Positions 34,301-44,151 of a DNA stretch of 64,000 nt are shown in pieces (position 1 is the stretch's first letter; each line of letters begins with the position of its first letter). The notes beneath the pieces were generated by a model. The model had not been told where the DNA came from. It did no database searches and saw only the letters and a program-made list of their open reading frames with translations. A program made the translations under genes and the position numbers. The stretch is from assembly GCF_006494375.1 (NCBI RefSeq), contig NZ_VHIZ01000019.1, forward strand, positions 1 to 64,000, read 5' to 3'. The stretch is from Pantoea anthophila. GTDB lineage: Bacteria > Pseudomonadota > Gammaproteobacteria > Enterobacterales > Enterobacteriaceae.

Positions 34301-34439
34301 CTCCGGCAGCCAGCATGCCGTGGGAACCGGCGTGATGGGCGGCATGATCTCCGCGACGCTGCTGGCGATCTATTTCGTGCCGCTGTTCTTTGTGCTGGTA
34401 CGCCGTCGCTTCCCGCTGAAAGAGAAGGCGCATGACTGA
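31323..34439 (+). CDS. acrD: RND multidrug efflux pump AcrD
   Basis: Inner-membrane, proton-driven pump that works with AcrA and TolC and in E. coli exports aminoglycosides and anionic drugs. The 1038 residues start [14 protein letters not shown] (29 codons after the first possible start; AGGAG lies about 13 bases before). Twelve membrane helices and two large periplasmic loops are evident. The proton-relay aspartates are in [16 protein letters not shown], and [14 protein letters not shown] is intact. Conservation along the protein and location downstream of narQ support AcrD over AcrB. No acrA-like adaptor gene is adjacent. Confidence 0.95.
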   Translation: MSNFFIDRPIFAWVLAILLCLCGTLSIRSLPIEQYPDLAPPNVRITANYPGASAQTLENTVTQVIEQNMTGIDNLMYMSSNSSNTGQAQITLTFTAGTDPDEARQQVQNQLQSALRKLPQAVQSQGVTVNKTGDSNILMVAFVSTDGSMDKQDIADYVASNIQDPLSRIDGVGQVDAYGSQYAMRIWLDPNKLIAYALTTGDVVSAIQSQNTQVAVGQVGGLPSVEKQALNATVNAQSMLQTPEQFRAITLKNNPDGSVVTLGDVASVALGAEKYDYLSRYNGQPASGLGVKLASGANEMNTDKLVRARIEELSHYFPHGLEAKVAYETSPFVKASITDVVKTLLEAIVLVFGVMYLFMQNFRATLIPTIAVPVVLFGTFSVLYACGFSINTLTMFAMVLAIGLLVDDAIVVVENVERIMREEGLSPRAATRKSMGQIQGALVGIALVLSAVFVPMAFFGGTVGAIYRQFSITIVSAMVLSVLVAMILTPALCATLLRPVAQGEQHAARGFFGWFNRHFNRNADRYERGVAAILRRGGRWLLLYLGLIGLMAFLFLRLPTSFLPLEDRGVFLTQVQLPAGSTLEQTARVVARVEHYYLTQEKANVLSVFSTIGAGPGGNGQNVARLFVRLKNWEERPGDDRTSFAIIERATRAFQQIKEGRVIASSPPAITGMGSSSGFDLQLQDHGGIGHTRLMAMRDRLLEMAGNDKALSRVRHNGLDDSPQLQIDVDARKAQALGVSLDTINDTLTTAWGSSYVNDFLDRGRVKKVYVQAAAEFRMLPDDIDKWYVRNSSGKMVPFSAFATSRWETGSPRLERYNGYSSLEIVGEAASGVSSGAAMDEMEKLVNALPLGVGFQWSGASYQERLSGSQAPALYAISLLVVFLCLAALYESWSIPFSVMLVVPLGVVGALIATWLRGLENDVYFQVGLLTVIGLSAKNAILIVEFASEMNSKGRELVESTLEASRQRLRPIIMTSLAFIFGVLPMAISSGAGSGSQHAVGTGVMGGMISATLLAIYFVPLFFVLVRRRFPLKEKAHD

Positions 34440-34450
34440 ATGCGGAGCCA

Positions 34451-34481
34451 ATAAAAAGCGGCCCCTGAGATCAGCGGCCGC
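34451..34481 (-). terminator. Terminator serving ypfM, possibly also acrD
   Basis: GCGGCC (34458-34463) and GGCCGC (34476-34481) form a 6-bp stem. On the minus strand it is followed by TTTTTATT, so it best serves ypfM; on the plus strand the tail is CTTATTT. Confidence 0.6.
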
Positions 34482-34543
34482 CTTATTTCTGTGTGTGGTA
34501 AGAATGTCAGCAAGCGGGAATGTCCTGCTTTAATCTCCACGTG

Positions 34544-34606
34544 TTACTTGTTGCGTAACATCGCTTCGATGAATTCTTTCCAGGTTCCCATTTCAGTGTC
34601 AATCAT
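34544..34606 (-). CDS. ypfM: YpfM microprotein (20 residues)
   Basis: The 20-codon frame starts MIDTEMGTWKEFIEAMLR and ends NK. It lines up with the 19-residue E. coli YpfM (pattern MI-x3-G-W-K-x-FIE-x-MLR) and sits at the same place, between acrD and yffB. AAGAGAG lies 6 bases before the ATG, and a terminator follows. A longer in-frame upstream start exists (63 residues in all), but the conserved part is only the last 20. Function unknown. Confidence 0.8.
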   Translation of the reverse strand: MIDTEMGTWKEFIEAMLRNK

Positions 34607-35017
34607 AATGCACTCTCTTATTGTGCTGGCAATATTACGCGTTTTTTTTCGCCAGGTGAATACGTTTACACCTGTTATCACTATCGGCAGCAGCGATGAA
34701 AACATGAATATTGCGGATTTTGTAAGCTGACGCACATTTCAGCAACCTCCTAACTACGCAGGAAATATTTCGCGATTAACCCAGCGGTAGACGATTTTTT
34801 CAACATGGCGAAATTCTTAATCGCGAAATGATGAGCAGGGTAATGATTGCCCGCTGAATTGATAGCGTTTACCCGGGGGGAAATGATCCTCTGCCTGAGA
34901 CTCGCTTTACGCACGATCAGCCGTCAGGGCAGATGCCGCAACGGATCACACTATGCTAAACTCGCGCTTTGGCTGCTTTTTCAGCTTAACGCGCTTCATA
35001 ACAATAAGGATCAGGCG
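34607..35017. other. Gene-free region between ypfM and yffB
   Basis: About 410 AT-rich bases. It contains the ypfM promoter side, a long 13-bp dyad (listed separately) and, near 34960, TATGCTAAACT, a plausible -10 for yffB-dapE. I see no protein-like frame of its own; a plus-strand frame that reaches back over ypfM has no family features. Confidence 0.4.
34767..34829. repeat. 13-bp perfect inverted repeat with 37-bp spacer
   Basis: ATTTCGCGATTAA at 34767-34779 is the exact reverse complement of TTAATCGCGAAAT at 34817-34829. It could be a pair of operators, a looped regulator site or an RNA stem in the yffB leader. Confidence 0.6.
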
Positions 35018-35386
35018 ATGTGCACGCAGTGGGTGATGTTCGGGATAAAAAATTGCGACACCATAAAAAAAGCCCGGCGCTTTTTAACAGATGCAGGCGT
35101 TGATTATCACTTTCACGATTACCGGGCCGATGGCCTGAGCGATGCACTGCTGCAGGAATTTATCGATGCGCTGGGCTACGAAGCCCTGCTCAATACCCGC
35201 GGCACTACCTGGCGTAAACTGCCCGAGGCTGACCGCGACGCGGTGACCGATGCCCGCAGCGCCAAAGCGCTGATGCTGGCGCATCCCGCCATGATTAAGC
35301 GTCCGCTGTTGCGCGCCCCGGATGGCAGCCTGCTCGCCGGTTTCAGCGAAGCCACCTATCAGAATGCTATTCAGGAGAAGCCATAA
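35018..35386 (+). CDS. yffB: ArsC/Spx-family protein YffB
   Basis: A 122-residue thioredoxin-fold protein of the ArsC family. The motif [17 protein letters not shown] contains the single N-terminal cysteine in place of an arsenate reductase CX5R pair, and [10 protein letters not shown] and IKRPLL are conserved. The start at 35018 has AAGGA 7 bases upstream; an upstream extension of 57 codons lacks any similarity. E. coli YffB binds glutathione but its role is unknown. It abuts dapE (1-base gap), so the two are coupled. Confidence 0.92.
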   Translation: MCTQWVMFGIKNCDTIKKARRFLTDAGVDYHFHDYRADGLSDALLQEFIDALGYEALLNTRGTTWRKLPEADRDAVTDARSAKALMLAHPAMIKRPLLRAPDGSLLAGFSEATYQNAIQEKP

Positions 35387-35387
35387 T

Positions 35388-36515
35388 ATGTTTTGCCCGG
35401 TCATTGAGCTGACGCAGCAGCTTATTCGTCGTCCCTCTCTCAGCCCCGATGATGCCGGATGTCAGGCTTTGCTGATCGCCCGTCTTGAAGCCATTGGCTT
35501 TCAGATTGAGACGATGAACATCGACGATACCCTGAACTTCTGGGCCACCCGTGGCGAAGGGGAAACGCTGGCGTTTGCCGGTCACACCGATGTGGTACCG
35601 CCGGGCGATGCCAGCCGCTGGATTAACCCGCCGTTTGAACCCACCATCCGCGACGGCATGCTGTTTGGTCGCGGTGCGGCCGACATGAAAGGATCGCTGG
35701 CGGCCATGGTCGTCGCGGCCGAGCGTTTTGTGGCAGCCCGTCCCCATCACAGAGGGCGACTCGCCTTTCTGATCACCTCTGACGAAGAGGCCAGCGGTGC
35801 CAACGGCACGGTGAAAGTGGTGGAACGGCTGATGGCGCGCCGGGAACGCCTCGACTACTGCCTGGTCGGTGAGCCTTCCAGCACCGAAGTGGTGGGTGAC
35901 GTGGTAAAAAATGGCCGACGCGGCTCGATCACCGCCAACCTGATGGTACATGGCGTGCAGGGTCACGTTGCCTATCCGCATCTGGCTGACAACCCGGTTC
36001 ACCGCGCGATGCCTGCCCTGAATGAGCTGGTGGCGACGGAGTGGGATCAGGGTAATGAGTTCTTCCCGGCCACCAGTATGCAGATTGCCAACGTCCAGGC
36101 GGGCACCGGCAGCAACAATGTGATCCCCGGCGAGCTGTTTGTGCAGTTCAACTTCCGCTTCAGCACCGAACTCACCGATGAGATGATCCGCCAGCGGGTC
36201 GCAGAACTGCTGGATCGTCACCAGCTGCGTTACACCATTGAGTGGAAACTTTCAGGTCAGCCCTTCCTGACCTCACGCGGAAAGCTGGTTGATGCCGTCG
36301 TGAAAGCGGTAGCGCACTATAATGAAATTAAGCCGCAGCTGCTGACGACGGGCGGCACCTCCGATGGCCGGTTTATCGCCCGGATGGGAGCGCAGGTGGT
36401 GGAACTGGGGCCGGTGAATGCCACCATTCATAAAATCAATGAGTGTGTGAAAGCTTCCGACCTGCAGATGCTAAGCCGGATGTACCAACGCATCATGGAA
36501 CAACTGATCGCCTGA
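35388..36515 (+). CDS. dapE: Succinyl-diaminopimelate desuccinylase DapE
   Basis: Removes succinate from N-succinyl-LL-diaminopimelate in lysine and peptidoglycan precursor synthesis. The 375 residues are the same length as in E. coli. A di-zinc M20 hydrolase: zinc ligands in [20 protein letters not shown] and SDEEASG, with the dimerisation domain after about 180 and the last histidine in ATIHKINE. Start chosen by homology and by tight spacing behind yffB. dapA lies about 6 kb further on. Confidence 0.97.
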   Translation: MFCPVIELTQQLIRRPSLSPDDAGCQALLIARLEAIGFQIETMNIDDTLNFWATRGEGETLAFAGHTDVVPPGDASRWINPPFEPTIRDGMLFGRGAADMKGSLAAMVVAAERFVAARPHHRGRLAFLITSDEEASGANGTVKVVERLMARRERLDYCLVGEPSSTEVVGDVVKNGRRGSITANLMVHGVQGHVAYPHLADNPVHRAMPALNELVATEWDQGNEFFPATSMQIANVQAGTGSNNVIPGELFVQFNFRFSTELTDEMIRQRVAELLDRHQLRYTIEWKLSGQPFLTSRGKLVDAVVKAVAHYNEIKPQLLTTGGTSDGRFIARMGAQVVELGPVNATIHKINECVKASDLQMLSRMYQRIMEQLIA

Positions 36516-36537
36516 TGGCGATGTTAAGGAGCAGCAA

Positions 36538-36726
36538 ATGGAATTTATCAAAGATTACTGGTGGATCCTGGTGATCCTGCTGATGGTTGGCGTGCTGATG
36601 AATGTCTATAAAGATCTGAAACGGATCGACCATAAAAAATTCATGGATAACAAACCTGACCTGCCGCCCCACCGTGACTTTAACGATAAGTGGGATGACG
36701 AAGACGACTGGCCGAAGAAGAAGTAA
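36538..36726 (+). CDS. ypfN: Membrane protein YpfN (UPF0370)
   Basis: A 62-residue protein with one N-terminal membrane helix (about residues 5-24) and a charged tail rich in Asp and Lys ([13 protein letters not shown]). It has the same size and order as E. coli YpfN behind dapE. AAGGAG lies before the ATG. Function unknown. Confidence 0.93.
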   Translation: MEFIKDYWWILVILLMVGVLMNVYKDLKRIDHKKFMDNKPDLPPHRDFNDKWDDEDDWPKKK

Positions 36727-36728
36727 CG

Positions 36729-36758
36729 AAAATGCCCCTGCTCTGCAGGGGCATTTTT
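36729..36758. terminator. Bidirectional terminator between ypfN and ypfH
   Basis: AATGCCCCTGC and GCAGGGGCATT form an 11-bp stem with a 3-base loop, with T-runs on both strands between two convergent genes. Confidence 0.88.
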
Positions 36759-37437
36759 ACATCATCGCAATGACATCATCGTCACCGGGCTTTGCCCCGC
36801 TTAACGCTTCATCGAAGTAGCGTTTTGGCACCGTGTAGCGCAGATGATTCAGCGCCAGCGTCATGCTGCGGTCATCAATAGCGTGCGCCAGATCGTCGAC
36901 GATATCGAGCGTGACGTCGCCCCCGCTGGCGGTGAGTCGCTGCTCCGCCTGCTGCGCATGAAACACCGGAATCTGCTCATCATAATCACCGTGGATCAGG
37001 TGAACCGTGGTACGGGTGCTGGCTTTCTCTGGCAGGGTAATAAACCGGCCGTTGAACACCACCGCGCGGCCGGCCAGATCGGAATGGGCTTTCACCCCTT
37101 CCAGCACCATACTGCCGCCCTGGGAAAAACCGATTAACGCCGTTGCTTCCGGGCGCACACCGCTTTTTTTCTGCCAGTGACGCACAGATTCCACAAACTG
37201 TGGCATCGCCGCGTTAACCCGCTGCTGTAGCGTCATATCGTGCAGTTCAGCCTCGCTGAACCACTGACGGCCCGCAGCCGGCGAGCCAACAGAAACCACC
37301 AGCGCCTCAGGAAATGTCCGGGCAAACCAGCTGCCAATCTCACCCATAGAATCCGGGTTATCGCCTACGCCATGGTAGAGCAGAAACAGCTGAGCCGTGG
37401 TGGCAGGCTGTTGAACGATTACATATTTCAGTGTCAT
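36757..37437 (-). CDS. ypfH: Esterase YpfH
   Basis: A 226-residue alpha/beta hydrolase of the carboxylesterase/phospholipase type. The catalytic serine is in GFSQGG, the oxyanion region is LYHGVGDNPDSM, the aspartate is near GDYDEQIP and the histidine near DDLAHAID. E. coli YpfH hydrolyses short acyl esters; the natural substrate is unknown. Convergent with ypfN. Confidence 0.9.
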   Translation of the reverse strand: MTLKYVIVQQPATTAQLFLLYHGVGDNPDSMGEIGSWFARTFPEALVVSVGSPAAGRQWFSEAELHDMTLQQRVNAAMPQFVESVRHWQKKSGVRPEATALIGFSQGGSMVLEGVKAHSDLAGRAVVFNGRFITLPEKASTRTTVHLIHGDYDEQIPVFHAQQAEQRLTASGGDVTLDIVDDLAHAIDDRSMTLALNHLRYTVPKRYFDEALSGAKPGDDDVIAMM

Positions 37438-37510
37438 AGTGACCTCCGTTATTCACTCTACGCCAGCTGGCAAAGAATGATATGAGGATTATTTGAACCC
37501 GCTGGTCGAA

Positions 37511-39493
37511 TTATTTCAACGACGGGTGCAGCGCATCCTGCCGAATGCCCAGACTTTCCAGGGCGGCTGCCGCCTGCTGACGCAGTACCGAAATCAGCGC
37601 CTTGCGTCCGCTTATGCCCGCCTGGTGTGCCAGCCCGCTTAACGCATCCGGTGTGCTTACCGCTGCAGCCAGCAGTGAGTCTGGGGCCGCACTGGCCGCC
37701 ACCAGACGCTGCAACACCGGCAGGCTCGCTTCCAGTGGGCGCTGCGCCCAGGCAAAACCCGCGGCCAGCGGGATGTCCTGCACACGCCATCCATCATCAC
37801 ACCTCGCCTCAAACTGCAGATCCAGCGCGATGTGCTGGCGCAACAGCGGCCAGTCACGCGCCAGCTGGTCTGCCGCGCGACGCTGCAATGCCTCGCCGGC
37901 TGGAGAACAGGGCAGGATGGCCATCGCCGCATAACAGCCGCTGCTGGCCTCACGCTGACTGCCAATCCGTACCAGCGTAAAACCACAGGCGCGCCAGAAT
38001 GACCAGAGAGATTCAGTGTAGCCGAAGCTGACCGAGAGGTAGTCGCGATCGGCGGCGGCGCGGGCGGCGGCGGCCACGAGCTGCTGCCCCATTCCCCGAC
38101 GGCGGCTCTCCGCCGCCACGGCAATCCGGCTGATGCGCAGCGAGCGCAGGGTCGCCGCCTCAGCCAGACCCGCGTGTGCGGCCAGTGACTGCGCCACCAG
38201 ATTGCCGCGCGGTCGCCGGGTACCTGCCCAGACCGCCTGCGCCAGGGCGGGCTCCAGCCCGCCCTCCTCCACCAGCCAGAGCGCCCCCTGCAGACCCGGC
38301 GGCTCCCCTGCCCGCCACAGCTGCATACCCGGAGCATCCAGCAGGCGGCGCAGATCGAGCGGCGAGGTGCGGTAATGCGCGCTGGTCAGCAGACGATAGG
38401 CGGCCTCCAGCATAGGGAAATCGTGACGCGGGACCGGGTGTGGCGTCACGGCAGAAGAAGGCGTGATGGCAGCAGCATCCTCAAACAGCAGCGCCGCATT
38501 CAGCCACTGCTCCAGCGGATCGTGACGCGACCAGCGCAGCGGCTCATCCAGCGTGAAGTAGCGTGCCTGCGGCAGCCCGGCACAGAATTTAAGGATAAAC
38601 CCGCGCCCGCTCCCCTCGTAGCCCTGCACGGTGGTAGTCAGCAGGACGCGGGGATAGCGGCTGACCAGCGCCTGCAGCAGCGGAGCCGGGATGGCCGCCG
38701 CTTCATCCACGATCAGCCACGACGCCGCTGGTACGGGATCAGACGCCAGCAGAGCATCCGGGGCCATAAAATGGAAAGCCTCAGCAGCAAAGGTCGCCAG
38801 CACTTCCGTGGAGGCTCTGGCCGGGGCGGTCACCAGACACTGCCCGTTCTGCCGGGCCAGCATGCCCGCCAGCGCCGATTTGCCCCGTCCGCGGGCGGCC
38901 GTCAGGACCGCGACGCCGGAAGGCATCGTCGCCAGCTGATCGAGTATCGCCTGCTGCTGTTGCGGTGCCTGACAGTGCCAGTGTGGCCAGTCCGGTGGAG
39001 GCGGAAAACGGTCAGGCTGATGCTGACGCGCCAGCAGTACCTGCTTATCACCGATTATCAGCTGTTGCAGATGGCGAACAAAACCGGGCGTCGCGATCGG
39101 TTCCGCAACATCTGCCCAGCGCAGGCTATCGGCGTCAGGCTGCTGCGACCACTGCCCCCAGGGTGGCACCAGCAGTAACAGCCAGCTACCGGCGCTGAGC
39201 GTCCCCGCCAGCGCAGCGAAAGCCTCGGCATGAAAGCCCTGTCGGGCGTCAAAAATGGCGTGATGAAACTCGCGGCCAAGCAGCGTTCGCAGCGCTGCGG
39301 GCGGTTTATGCAGTTCGGGAGCGTCAGAGGGACCTGTAAACAGCGGTTCAGGACTCACCTGCAGCCAGTCGCCCGGGAGCGTTTCACGCCACTCTGCGGC
39401 CCGCATCACACACCAGGCCGGGTCGCCGCTGATCACCGCCAGACGACGGACACCGGCCTGCTGCATTAGCTGCGTCTGCTGTGGCAGAGACAT
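37511..39493 (-). CDS. tmcA: tRNA(Met) cytidine acetyltransferase TmcA
   Basis: Acetylates cytidine 34 of the elongator methionine tRNA, using acetyl-CoA and ATP or GTP. The 660 residues combine an RNA-helicase-like ATPase module (Walker A ARGRGKSALAG, Walker B WLIVDEAAAIP) with a GNAT domain (RISRIAVAAESRRRGMGQQL). The start at 39493 ([10 protein letters not shown]) overlaps the ypfJ stop by one base (TGATG); a start eight codons upstream is also open. The sequence is GC-rich and more divergent from E. coli than its neighbours. Confidence 0.93.
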   Translation of the reverse strand: MSLPQQTQLMQQAGVRRLAVISGDPAWCVMRAAEWRETLPGDWLQVSPEPLFTGPSDAPELHKPPAALRTLLGREFHHAIFDARQGFHAEAFAALAGTLSAGSWLLLLVPPWGQWSQQPDADSLRWADVAEPIATPGFVRHLQQLIIGDKQVLLARQHQPDRFPPPPDWPHWHCQAPQQQQAILDQLATMPSGVAVLTAARGRGKSALAGMLARQNGQCLVTAPARASTEVLATFAAEAFHFMAPDALLASDPVPAASWLIVDEAAAIPAPLLQALVSRYPRVLLTTTVQGYEGSGRGFILKFCAGLPQARYFTLDEPLRWSRHDPLEQWLNAALLFEDAAAITPSSAVTPHPVPRHDFPMLEAAYRLLTSAHYRTSPLDLRRLLDAPGMQLWRAGEPPGLQGALWLVEEGGLEPALAQAVWAGTRRPRGNLVAQSLAAHAGLAEAATLRSLRISRIAVAAESRRRGMGQQLVAAAARAAADRDYLSVSFGYTESLWSFWRACGFTLVRIGSQREASSGCYAAMAILPCSPAGEALQRRAADQLARDWPLLRQHIALDLQFEARCDDGWRVQDIPLAAGFAWAQRPLEASLPVLQRLVAASAAPDSLLAAAVSTPDALSGLAHQAGISGRKALISVLRQQAAAALESLGIRQDALHPSLK

Positions 39494-40356
39494 CAGTTGC
39501 TGGCGAAGGTGTTGCACTGTCCCGGATCGCCACCATCAAATCCGCGCTTGAACCAGGTGTAGCGCTGCTCAGAGGTACCGTGGGTAAAGCTGTCCGGCAC
39601 CACGCGCCCCTGACCTTTCTGCTGCAGGCGATCATCACCAATCGCCTCGGCAGCATTCAGCGCCTCCTGCAGGTCGCCCGCTTCCAGGATGTTTTCCTTC
39701 TGCATGTAGTGTCCCCAGACACCAGCAAAACAGTCAGCCTGCAGTTCCATTTTGACGGAGAGCTGATTGACCTGTGTCTGGCTGGCGCCCTGCTGCATTT
39801 CACGCACTTTTGGCTCAATGCCCAGCAGCTTCTGCACATGGTGACCCACTTCATGAGCGACCACGTACCCCTGAGCAAAGTCTCCGCCCGCGCCCAGTTT
39901 CGTCTTCATCTCGTCGTAGAAGGAGAGGTCAATGTAGACGGTCTGGTCAGCAGGACAGTAAAACGGTCCCATCACTGACTGGCCGGTGCCACAGCCGGTG
40001 CGGGTTGCGCCGCGATACATCACCAGCTTCGGGGCCACATACTGCTTGTTCATCTGCTGGAACAGTTTGCCCCAGGTATCCTCAGTGGTAGCCAGAATCA
40101 CCTTCGTGAATTTCGCCGCCTCATCATCATTGGCGCTGACGCTGCGCTGCTGCTGACTGGTCGGTGCCACGTCGCCGCCGGTCAGCAGTCCGGTGAGGTC
40201 GTAACCGTAATAGCCTGCTACCGCCACCACAATCAGCAGCACGATGCCGCCTTTACCACGTGGCAGACGAATCTGGCGTCCGCCGCCGCCAAAACCGGAT
40301 GACTGATCGCGACGGTCCTCTACATTGTCGCTCTCGCGACGCCCTTGCCAGCGCAT
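39493..40356 (-). CDS. ypfJ: Neutral zinc metallopeptidase YpfJ
   Basis: A 287-residue membrane-anchored protein. One membrane helix (about 36-55) follows a basic N-terminal part ([11 protein letters not shown]). The zinc site AHEVGHHVQ and the third ligand area [11 protein letters not shown] are intact. Paired cysteines (TGCGTGQ, FYCPAD) are conserved with E. coli YpfJ. Target unknown. Operon with tmcA. Confidence 0.92.
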   Translation of the reverse strand: MRWQGRRESDNVEDRRDQSSGFGGGGRQIRLPRGKGGIVLLIVVAVAGYYGYDLTGLLTGGDVAPTSQQQRSVSANDDEAAKFTKVILATTEDTWGKLFQQMNKQYVAPKLVMYRGATRTGCGTGQSVMGPFYCPADQTVYIDLSFYDEMKTKLGAGGDFAQGYVVAHEVGHHVQKLLGIEPKVREMQQGASQTQVNQLSVKMELQADCFAGVWGHYMQKENILEAGDLQEALNAAEAIGDDRLQQKGQGRVVPDSFTHGTSEQRYTWFKRGFDGGDPGQCNTFASN

Positions 40357-40435
40357 GCTCTACTCCCTTTGATAATCTTCAGATGGCATGATTTTAGTTG
40401 TGCGACGAAGCAATCACCAGCTTTACGCCAAAATG

Positions 40436-40465
40436 AAAAAAGGAGAGCCGGGGCTCTCCTTTTTA
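40436..40465 (-). terminator. Terminator of purC
   Basis: AGGAGAGCC and GGCTCTCCT form a 9-bp stem; both strands end in T-runs (TTTTT plus side, TTTTTT minus side). Confidence 0.88.
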
Positions 40466-40486
40466 TGTTCTGCACGGTCGTCAGAC

Positions 40487-41200
40487 TCAGTCGAGTTTAA
40501 CGCCCAGTCGCTGTGCCACCGCCTCATAGGCTTCCACTACACCCCCCAGGCTCTGGCGGAAACGGTCTTTGTCCATTTTATCCAGCGTCTCTTTGTCCCA
40601 CAGGCGCGCACCGTCCGGGGAAAACTCATCACCCAGCGTCACTTCACCGTTGAACAGACCAAACTCCAGTTTGAAGTCGACCAGAATCAGACCCGCCTCG
40701 TCGAACAGCTTGCTCAGCACCTCATTAGCTTTAAAGGTCAGCTCCTGCATCCGCGCCAGGTTCTGTTTACTGACCCAGCCAAAGGTTTCGCAGTAGGATT
40801 CGTTGACCATCGGGTCATGCTTTGCATCATCTTTCAGGAAAAGATCAAACAGCGGCGGATTAAGCACCATGCCCTCTTCCACGCCCAGACGTTTTACCAG
40901 CGATCCTGCGGCGCGGTTACGCACCACACACTCTACCGGTACCATCTCCAGCTTCTTGACCAGCGCCTCGTTATCGGACAGCAGCGCTTCCATCTGGGTC
41001 GGGATACCCGCTTCCTGCAATTTGGTCATGATGAAGTGGTTAAACTTATTGTTAACCATTCCCTTACGATCAAACTGCTCGATTCGGGCGCCATCACCTG
41101 CTGACGTATCGTTGCGGAATTCGAGTATCAGCAGATCCGGGTTATCGGTGCTGTATACGGTTTTCGCTTTACCGCGATACAACTCAGCTCGCTTTTGCAT
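40487..41200 (-). CDS. purC: SAICAR synthetase PurC
   Basis: Joins aspartate to CAIR in purine synthesis, using ATP. The 237 residues start [13 protein letters not shown], as in E. coli; three codons upstream a further ATG is in frame. Motifs: [25 protein letters not shown], and LVDFKLEFG near the active site. Single gene with a PurR-type operator upstream and a terminator downstream. Confidence 0.97.
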   Translation of the reverse strand: MQKRAELYRGKAKTVYSTDNPDLLILEFRNDTSAGDGARIEQFDRKGMVNNKFNHFIMTKLQEAGIPTQMEALLSDNEALVKKLEMVPVECVVRNRAAGSLVKRLGVEEGMVLNPPLFDLFLKDDAKHDPMVNESYCETFGWVSKQNLARMQELTFKANEVLSKLFDEAGLILVDFKLEFGLFNGEVTLGDEFSPDGARLWDKETLDKMDKDRFRQSLGGVVEAYEAVAQRLGVKLD

Positions 41201-41265
41201 CTTGTTCACTCCAGACTTGAAATAACGGGTGTTCAGCGGCCAGCGCCGCTGCGGCGATTGCCTTG

Positions 41266-41281
41266 ACGCAATCGTTTACTT
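41266..41281. promoter_or_regulatory. PurR operator upstream of purC
   Basis: ACGCAATCGTTTACTT matches the PUR box consensus (ACGCAAACGTTTNCNT) at most positions, 65 bases before the purC start. Confidence 0.6.
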
Positions 41282-41304
41282 CGCCGCGCGCTATTATGCC
41301 AAAA

Positions 41305-41336
41305 ACAAAATAAAAAGGCCGGAGAATCTCCGGCCT
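41305..41336 (-). terminator. Terminator of dapA-bamC
   Basis: AGGCCGGAG pairs with CTCCGGCCT (3-base loop), followed on the minus strand by TTTTATTTTG. Confidence 0.88.
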
Positions 41337-41345
41337 GAGGCAACT

Positions 41346-42377
41346 TTATTTGTTCAGCGCCGCCTGGAACACGGCCACCAGCGCATCGTTCTGCGACTGG
41401 GTCAGCACATGCCCTTTCGGGTCGATGAATTGCAGACTGGTGCGGTTGTCGAGATCGCCGACCTGCACTTTGTAATCGCCGTTCGGCAATTCCGGATCTT
41501 TCGCGCCCACGGAATCCCAGTCGCTGCTGCTCAGTGACTTGTAGGTCACCTTCATGCTGCCGGTGGAGCGGGTGGTGTCAGTCACCTCCATGCCAACGCG
41601 TTTCATTGCGTCTGGCAGACGCTGCCAGGCCACATTGTAAGGCGTTCGCAGGATCAGCATAGGCAGACCGGTGTCATCGGCACCGCTCTGCACATCGATC
41701 GCGCCGTTCACCCGGCCGGATGCCGCGTTTTCACTGGCGGTATCGATCTTGTCCATGCCGGTGCTGATGTCATTCAGCATCTGCGCGGTGTAACGCTGAA
41801 TCTGGGCAGGTGAAGTGATGGTTTTCCCATCCTGCTGCAGCTCCAGCAGACGCACGGTCAGCAGCTGCTGATAGCTCTGCGACTGCACGCTGATCTGATA
41901 GCGACCGCGGTACTGCTGATCTTCATCCGCACGGTTCCACTGAACCCAGTCGGTCGTCAGCTGCTGACCGGCATCATTGCGGGAGGCGATCGGGAATTTG
42001 TAGGACTGCACCACATTGACGACCTGCGACCAGACCGAGCCACGGCTGTTATCAATGATCAGCGCGCCGGTGTTGTTACTGAACTGCGCGCGGGTGCCGT
42101 TCATCAGTGCCAGCGGCTGTGCTGGCGGACGGATGTCCAGCTGCTTGCCGGTAGGGCCCTGACTGGCGGTGCGGGGCACATCATAGTCGCCACGCTGCAC
42201 CGGCAGGATCATCCCGGCAGGCGCTTTCAGCTCATGCAGTTCACTGGCCTGAAGATAGGATTCGTCGCCGCTGACCTGGCGCTTATAACGCTGATCGGTT
42301 GAACAGGCCGACAACAGCATCAGGGTAGAAAGCCCCACCACTGTGGCAATTGTTGACCGCTTTACTGAGTAATTCAT
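41346..42377 (-). CDS. bamC: Outer membrane assembly lipoprotein BamC
   Basis: Accessory lipoprotein of the BAM complex that inserts beta-barrel proteins in the outer membrane. The 343 residues have a lipoprotein signal with lipobox LLSACS. An unstructured N-terminal region ([12 protein letters not shown] ... PPAQPLALM) that binds BamD is followed by two helix-grip domains. Start as in E. coli. Gap of 14 bases behind dapA: co-transcribed. Confidence 0.96.
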   Translation of the reverse strand: MNYSVKRSTIATVVGLSTLMLLSACSTDQRYKRQVSGDESYLQASELHELKAPAGMILPVQRGDYDVPRTASQGPTGKQLDIRPPAQPLALMNGTRAQFSNNTGALIIDNSRGSVWSQVVNVVQSYKFPIASRNDAGQQLTTDWVQWNRADEDQQYRGRYQISVQSQSYQQLLTVRLLELQQDGKTITSPAQIQRYTAQMLNDISTGMDKIDTASENAASGRVNGAIDVQSGADDTGLPMLILRTPYNVAWQRLPDAMKRVGMEVTDTTRSTGSMKVTYKSLSSSDWDSVGAKDPELPNGDYKVQVGDLDNRTSLQFIDPKGHVLTQSQNDALVAVFQAALNK

Positions 42378-42391
42378 TCAAACTCCCTAAA

Positions 42392-43270
42392 TTATCGCAA
42401 ACCCGCTTTCACCAGCGCCTGTTCCACTTTCGGCTGGCTGGCTGCTGTCAGTGGCGTCATTGGCAGACGCAGCGTGTCGTTAGCGATTAATCCCAGCTGC
42501 TTCGCTGCCCATTTCACCGGGATAGGATTGGGTTCACAGAAAAGCGTCTGGTGCAGGTGCATCAGACGCTGATTCAGACGGCGTGCCTCGACGAAATTGC
42601 CCTGCTGTGCGAGCTGGCAGACTTCCGCCATTTCGCGCGCAGCCACGTTCGCGGTCACCGAGATGACGCCTTTGCCGCCCAGTTGCATAAAGTCCAGTGC
42701 CGTCGCGTCATCGCCACTCACCAGAATGAAATCTTCATTAACCAGCTCTTGGATCTGACTAACCCGCGATAAGTTCCCGGTTGCCTCTTTGATTCCGATA
42801 ATATTTTTGATTTCGGCCAGGCGGGCAACGGTTTCCGGCAGCATGTCACAACCGGTTCGTGAGGGAACGTTATAGAGCATCTGTGGCAGGCTGGTGCTGT
42901 CAGCAATCGCTTTAAAGTGCTGGAACAGCCCTTCCTGCGTCGGGCGGTTATAGTAAGGGGTGACAGTCAGGCAACCCACCACGCCGGAATGTTCAAAACG
43001 CTTCGTCAGGGAGATGCCTTCAGCGGTGGCATTAGCCCCGGTTCCGGCAATCACCGGAATACGGCCATCGGCCAGTTCCAGGGTCAGCATCACCACATCG
43101 CCATGCTCTTCATGACTCAGGGTGGCAGACTCGCCTGTGGTGCCGACGGAAACGATCGCCGCGGTGCCGCTGGCGACGTGATAATCAATCAGTTTTTTCA
43201 GACTCGACCGGCAGACATTACCGCTGTCATCCATTGGCGTAACGAGTGCAACAATACTTCCCGTAAACAT
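42392..43270 (-). CDS. dapA: 4-hydroxy-tetrahydrodipicolinate synthase DapA
   Basis: Condenses pyruvate and aspartate semialdehyde at the first committed step of lysine and diaminopimelate synthesis. The 292 residues match E. coli. The Schiff-base lysine is in [10 protein letters not shown], the catalytic tyrosine in [11 protein letters not shown], and GTTGESATL is present. The start [10 protein letters not shown] is chosen over one six codons upstream. It diverges from gcvR. Confidence 0.97.
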   Translation of the reverse strand: MFTGSIVALVTPMDDSGNVCRSSLKKLIDYHVASGTAAIVSVGTTGESATLSHEEHGDVVMLTLELADGRIPVIAGTGANATAEGISLTKRFEHSGVVGCLTVTPYYNRPTQEGLFQHFKAIADSTSLPQMLYNVPSRTGCDMLPETVARLAEIKNIIGIKEATGNLSRVSQIQELVNEDFILVSGDDATALDFMQLGGKGVISVTANVAAREMAEVCQLAQQGNFVEARRLNQRLMHLHQTLFCEPNPIPVKWAAKQLGLIANDTLRLPMTPLTAASQPKVEQALVKAGLR

Positions 43271-43413
43271 TGGCGATCCCCTCGACAAACAAGTGCTTCA
43301 TGGTACGTTTTACGCTTAGGGAAAAGCAAGCAAGCCACGCTATTCCCGCGCTTGTCAGCAGTTTTTTTTATGTTTACCTTATGGTTATTAGCGAAAGCAG
43401 AGGAAAAGCCATT

Positions 43414-43995
43414 TTGTCGCAATCTCAGCCCCATCATCTGGTGATCACCGCCCTCGGTGTTGACCGTCCGGGTATCGTCAACACCATTACCCGACACGTC
43501 AGCAGCTGTGGTTGCAATATTGAAGACAGTCGTCTTGCCATGCTCGGGGATGAGTTCACGTTTATCATGCTGCTGTCCGGCAGCTGGAATGCGATCACGC
43601 TAATTGAATCGACGCTGCCGCTGAAAGGGGCAGAGCTGGAGCTGCTGATCGTCATGAAGCGTACCAACGCGCGGTTACGCCCGCCGATGCCTGATACCGC
43701 CTTTATCCAGGTTGAGGTCGCCGATTCACCGCACATCATCGAGCGCTTTACCGATCTCATTGATAAGCATCAGATGAACGTGGCCGAACTGGTGTCGCGC
43801 ATCACCCCCGCGCAACAGGGTTTGCCGCCGACACTCTATATTCAGATGACGGCACACAGTCCGACACGCACCAGCGGCACCACCTTTGAGCAGGCGTTCA
43901 ATGCGCTGTGTCAGGAGCTGAATGCCCAGGGCACGCTGCGCCTCTATAGTGTGTCAGACGCCGACAGCAGCGAATCTGTCAGCGCGGTGCGCTAA
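43414..43995 (+). CDS. gcvR: Glycine cleavage system regulator GcvR
   Basis: Represses the glycine cleavage operon by binding the activator GcvA when glycine is low. Two ACT domains are seen: LVITALGVDRPGIVNTITRHV near residue 10 and FIQVEVADSPHIIERFTDLI near 90. The best start is TTG at 43414: AGAGGA lies about 8 bases upstream, and the N-terminus (MSQSQPHHLVIT) then matches the 190-residue E. coli protein, giving 193 residues. An ATG at 43381 would add 11 unconserved residues. Confidence 0.88.
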   Translation: MSQSQPHHLVITALGVDRPGIVNTITRHVSSCGCNIEDSRLAMLGDEFTFIMLLSGSWNAITLIESTLPLKGAELELLIVMKRTNARLRPPMPDTAFIQVEVADSPHIIERFTDLIDKHQMNVAELVSRITPAQQGLPPTLYIQMTAHSPTRTSGTTFEQAFNALCQELNAQGTLRLYSVSDADSSESVSAVR

Positions 43996-44151
43996 ACTTT
44001 GCAAATAAACCGGAGTTATTTCTCCACATTACTGCCACTGAAACGTGACCGGCTATGTGGTGAAATACCCCCTGATGGTAACGTTCCCTCTGGTTGTTTT
44101 TCGCTGGATGGTGTATTACCCACAGCCTGAATAAAAAAATGGAGAGATGTG

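Noticed and set aside
34491-34730. 79-codon plus-strand frame across ypfM
   Set aside because: It runs antisense to the conserved ypfM and shows no family features.
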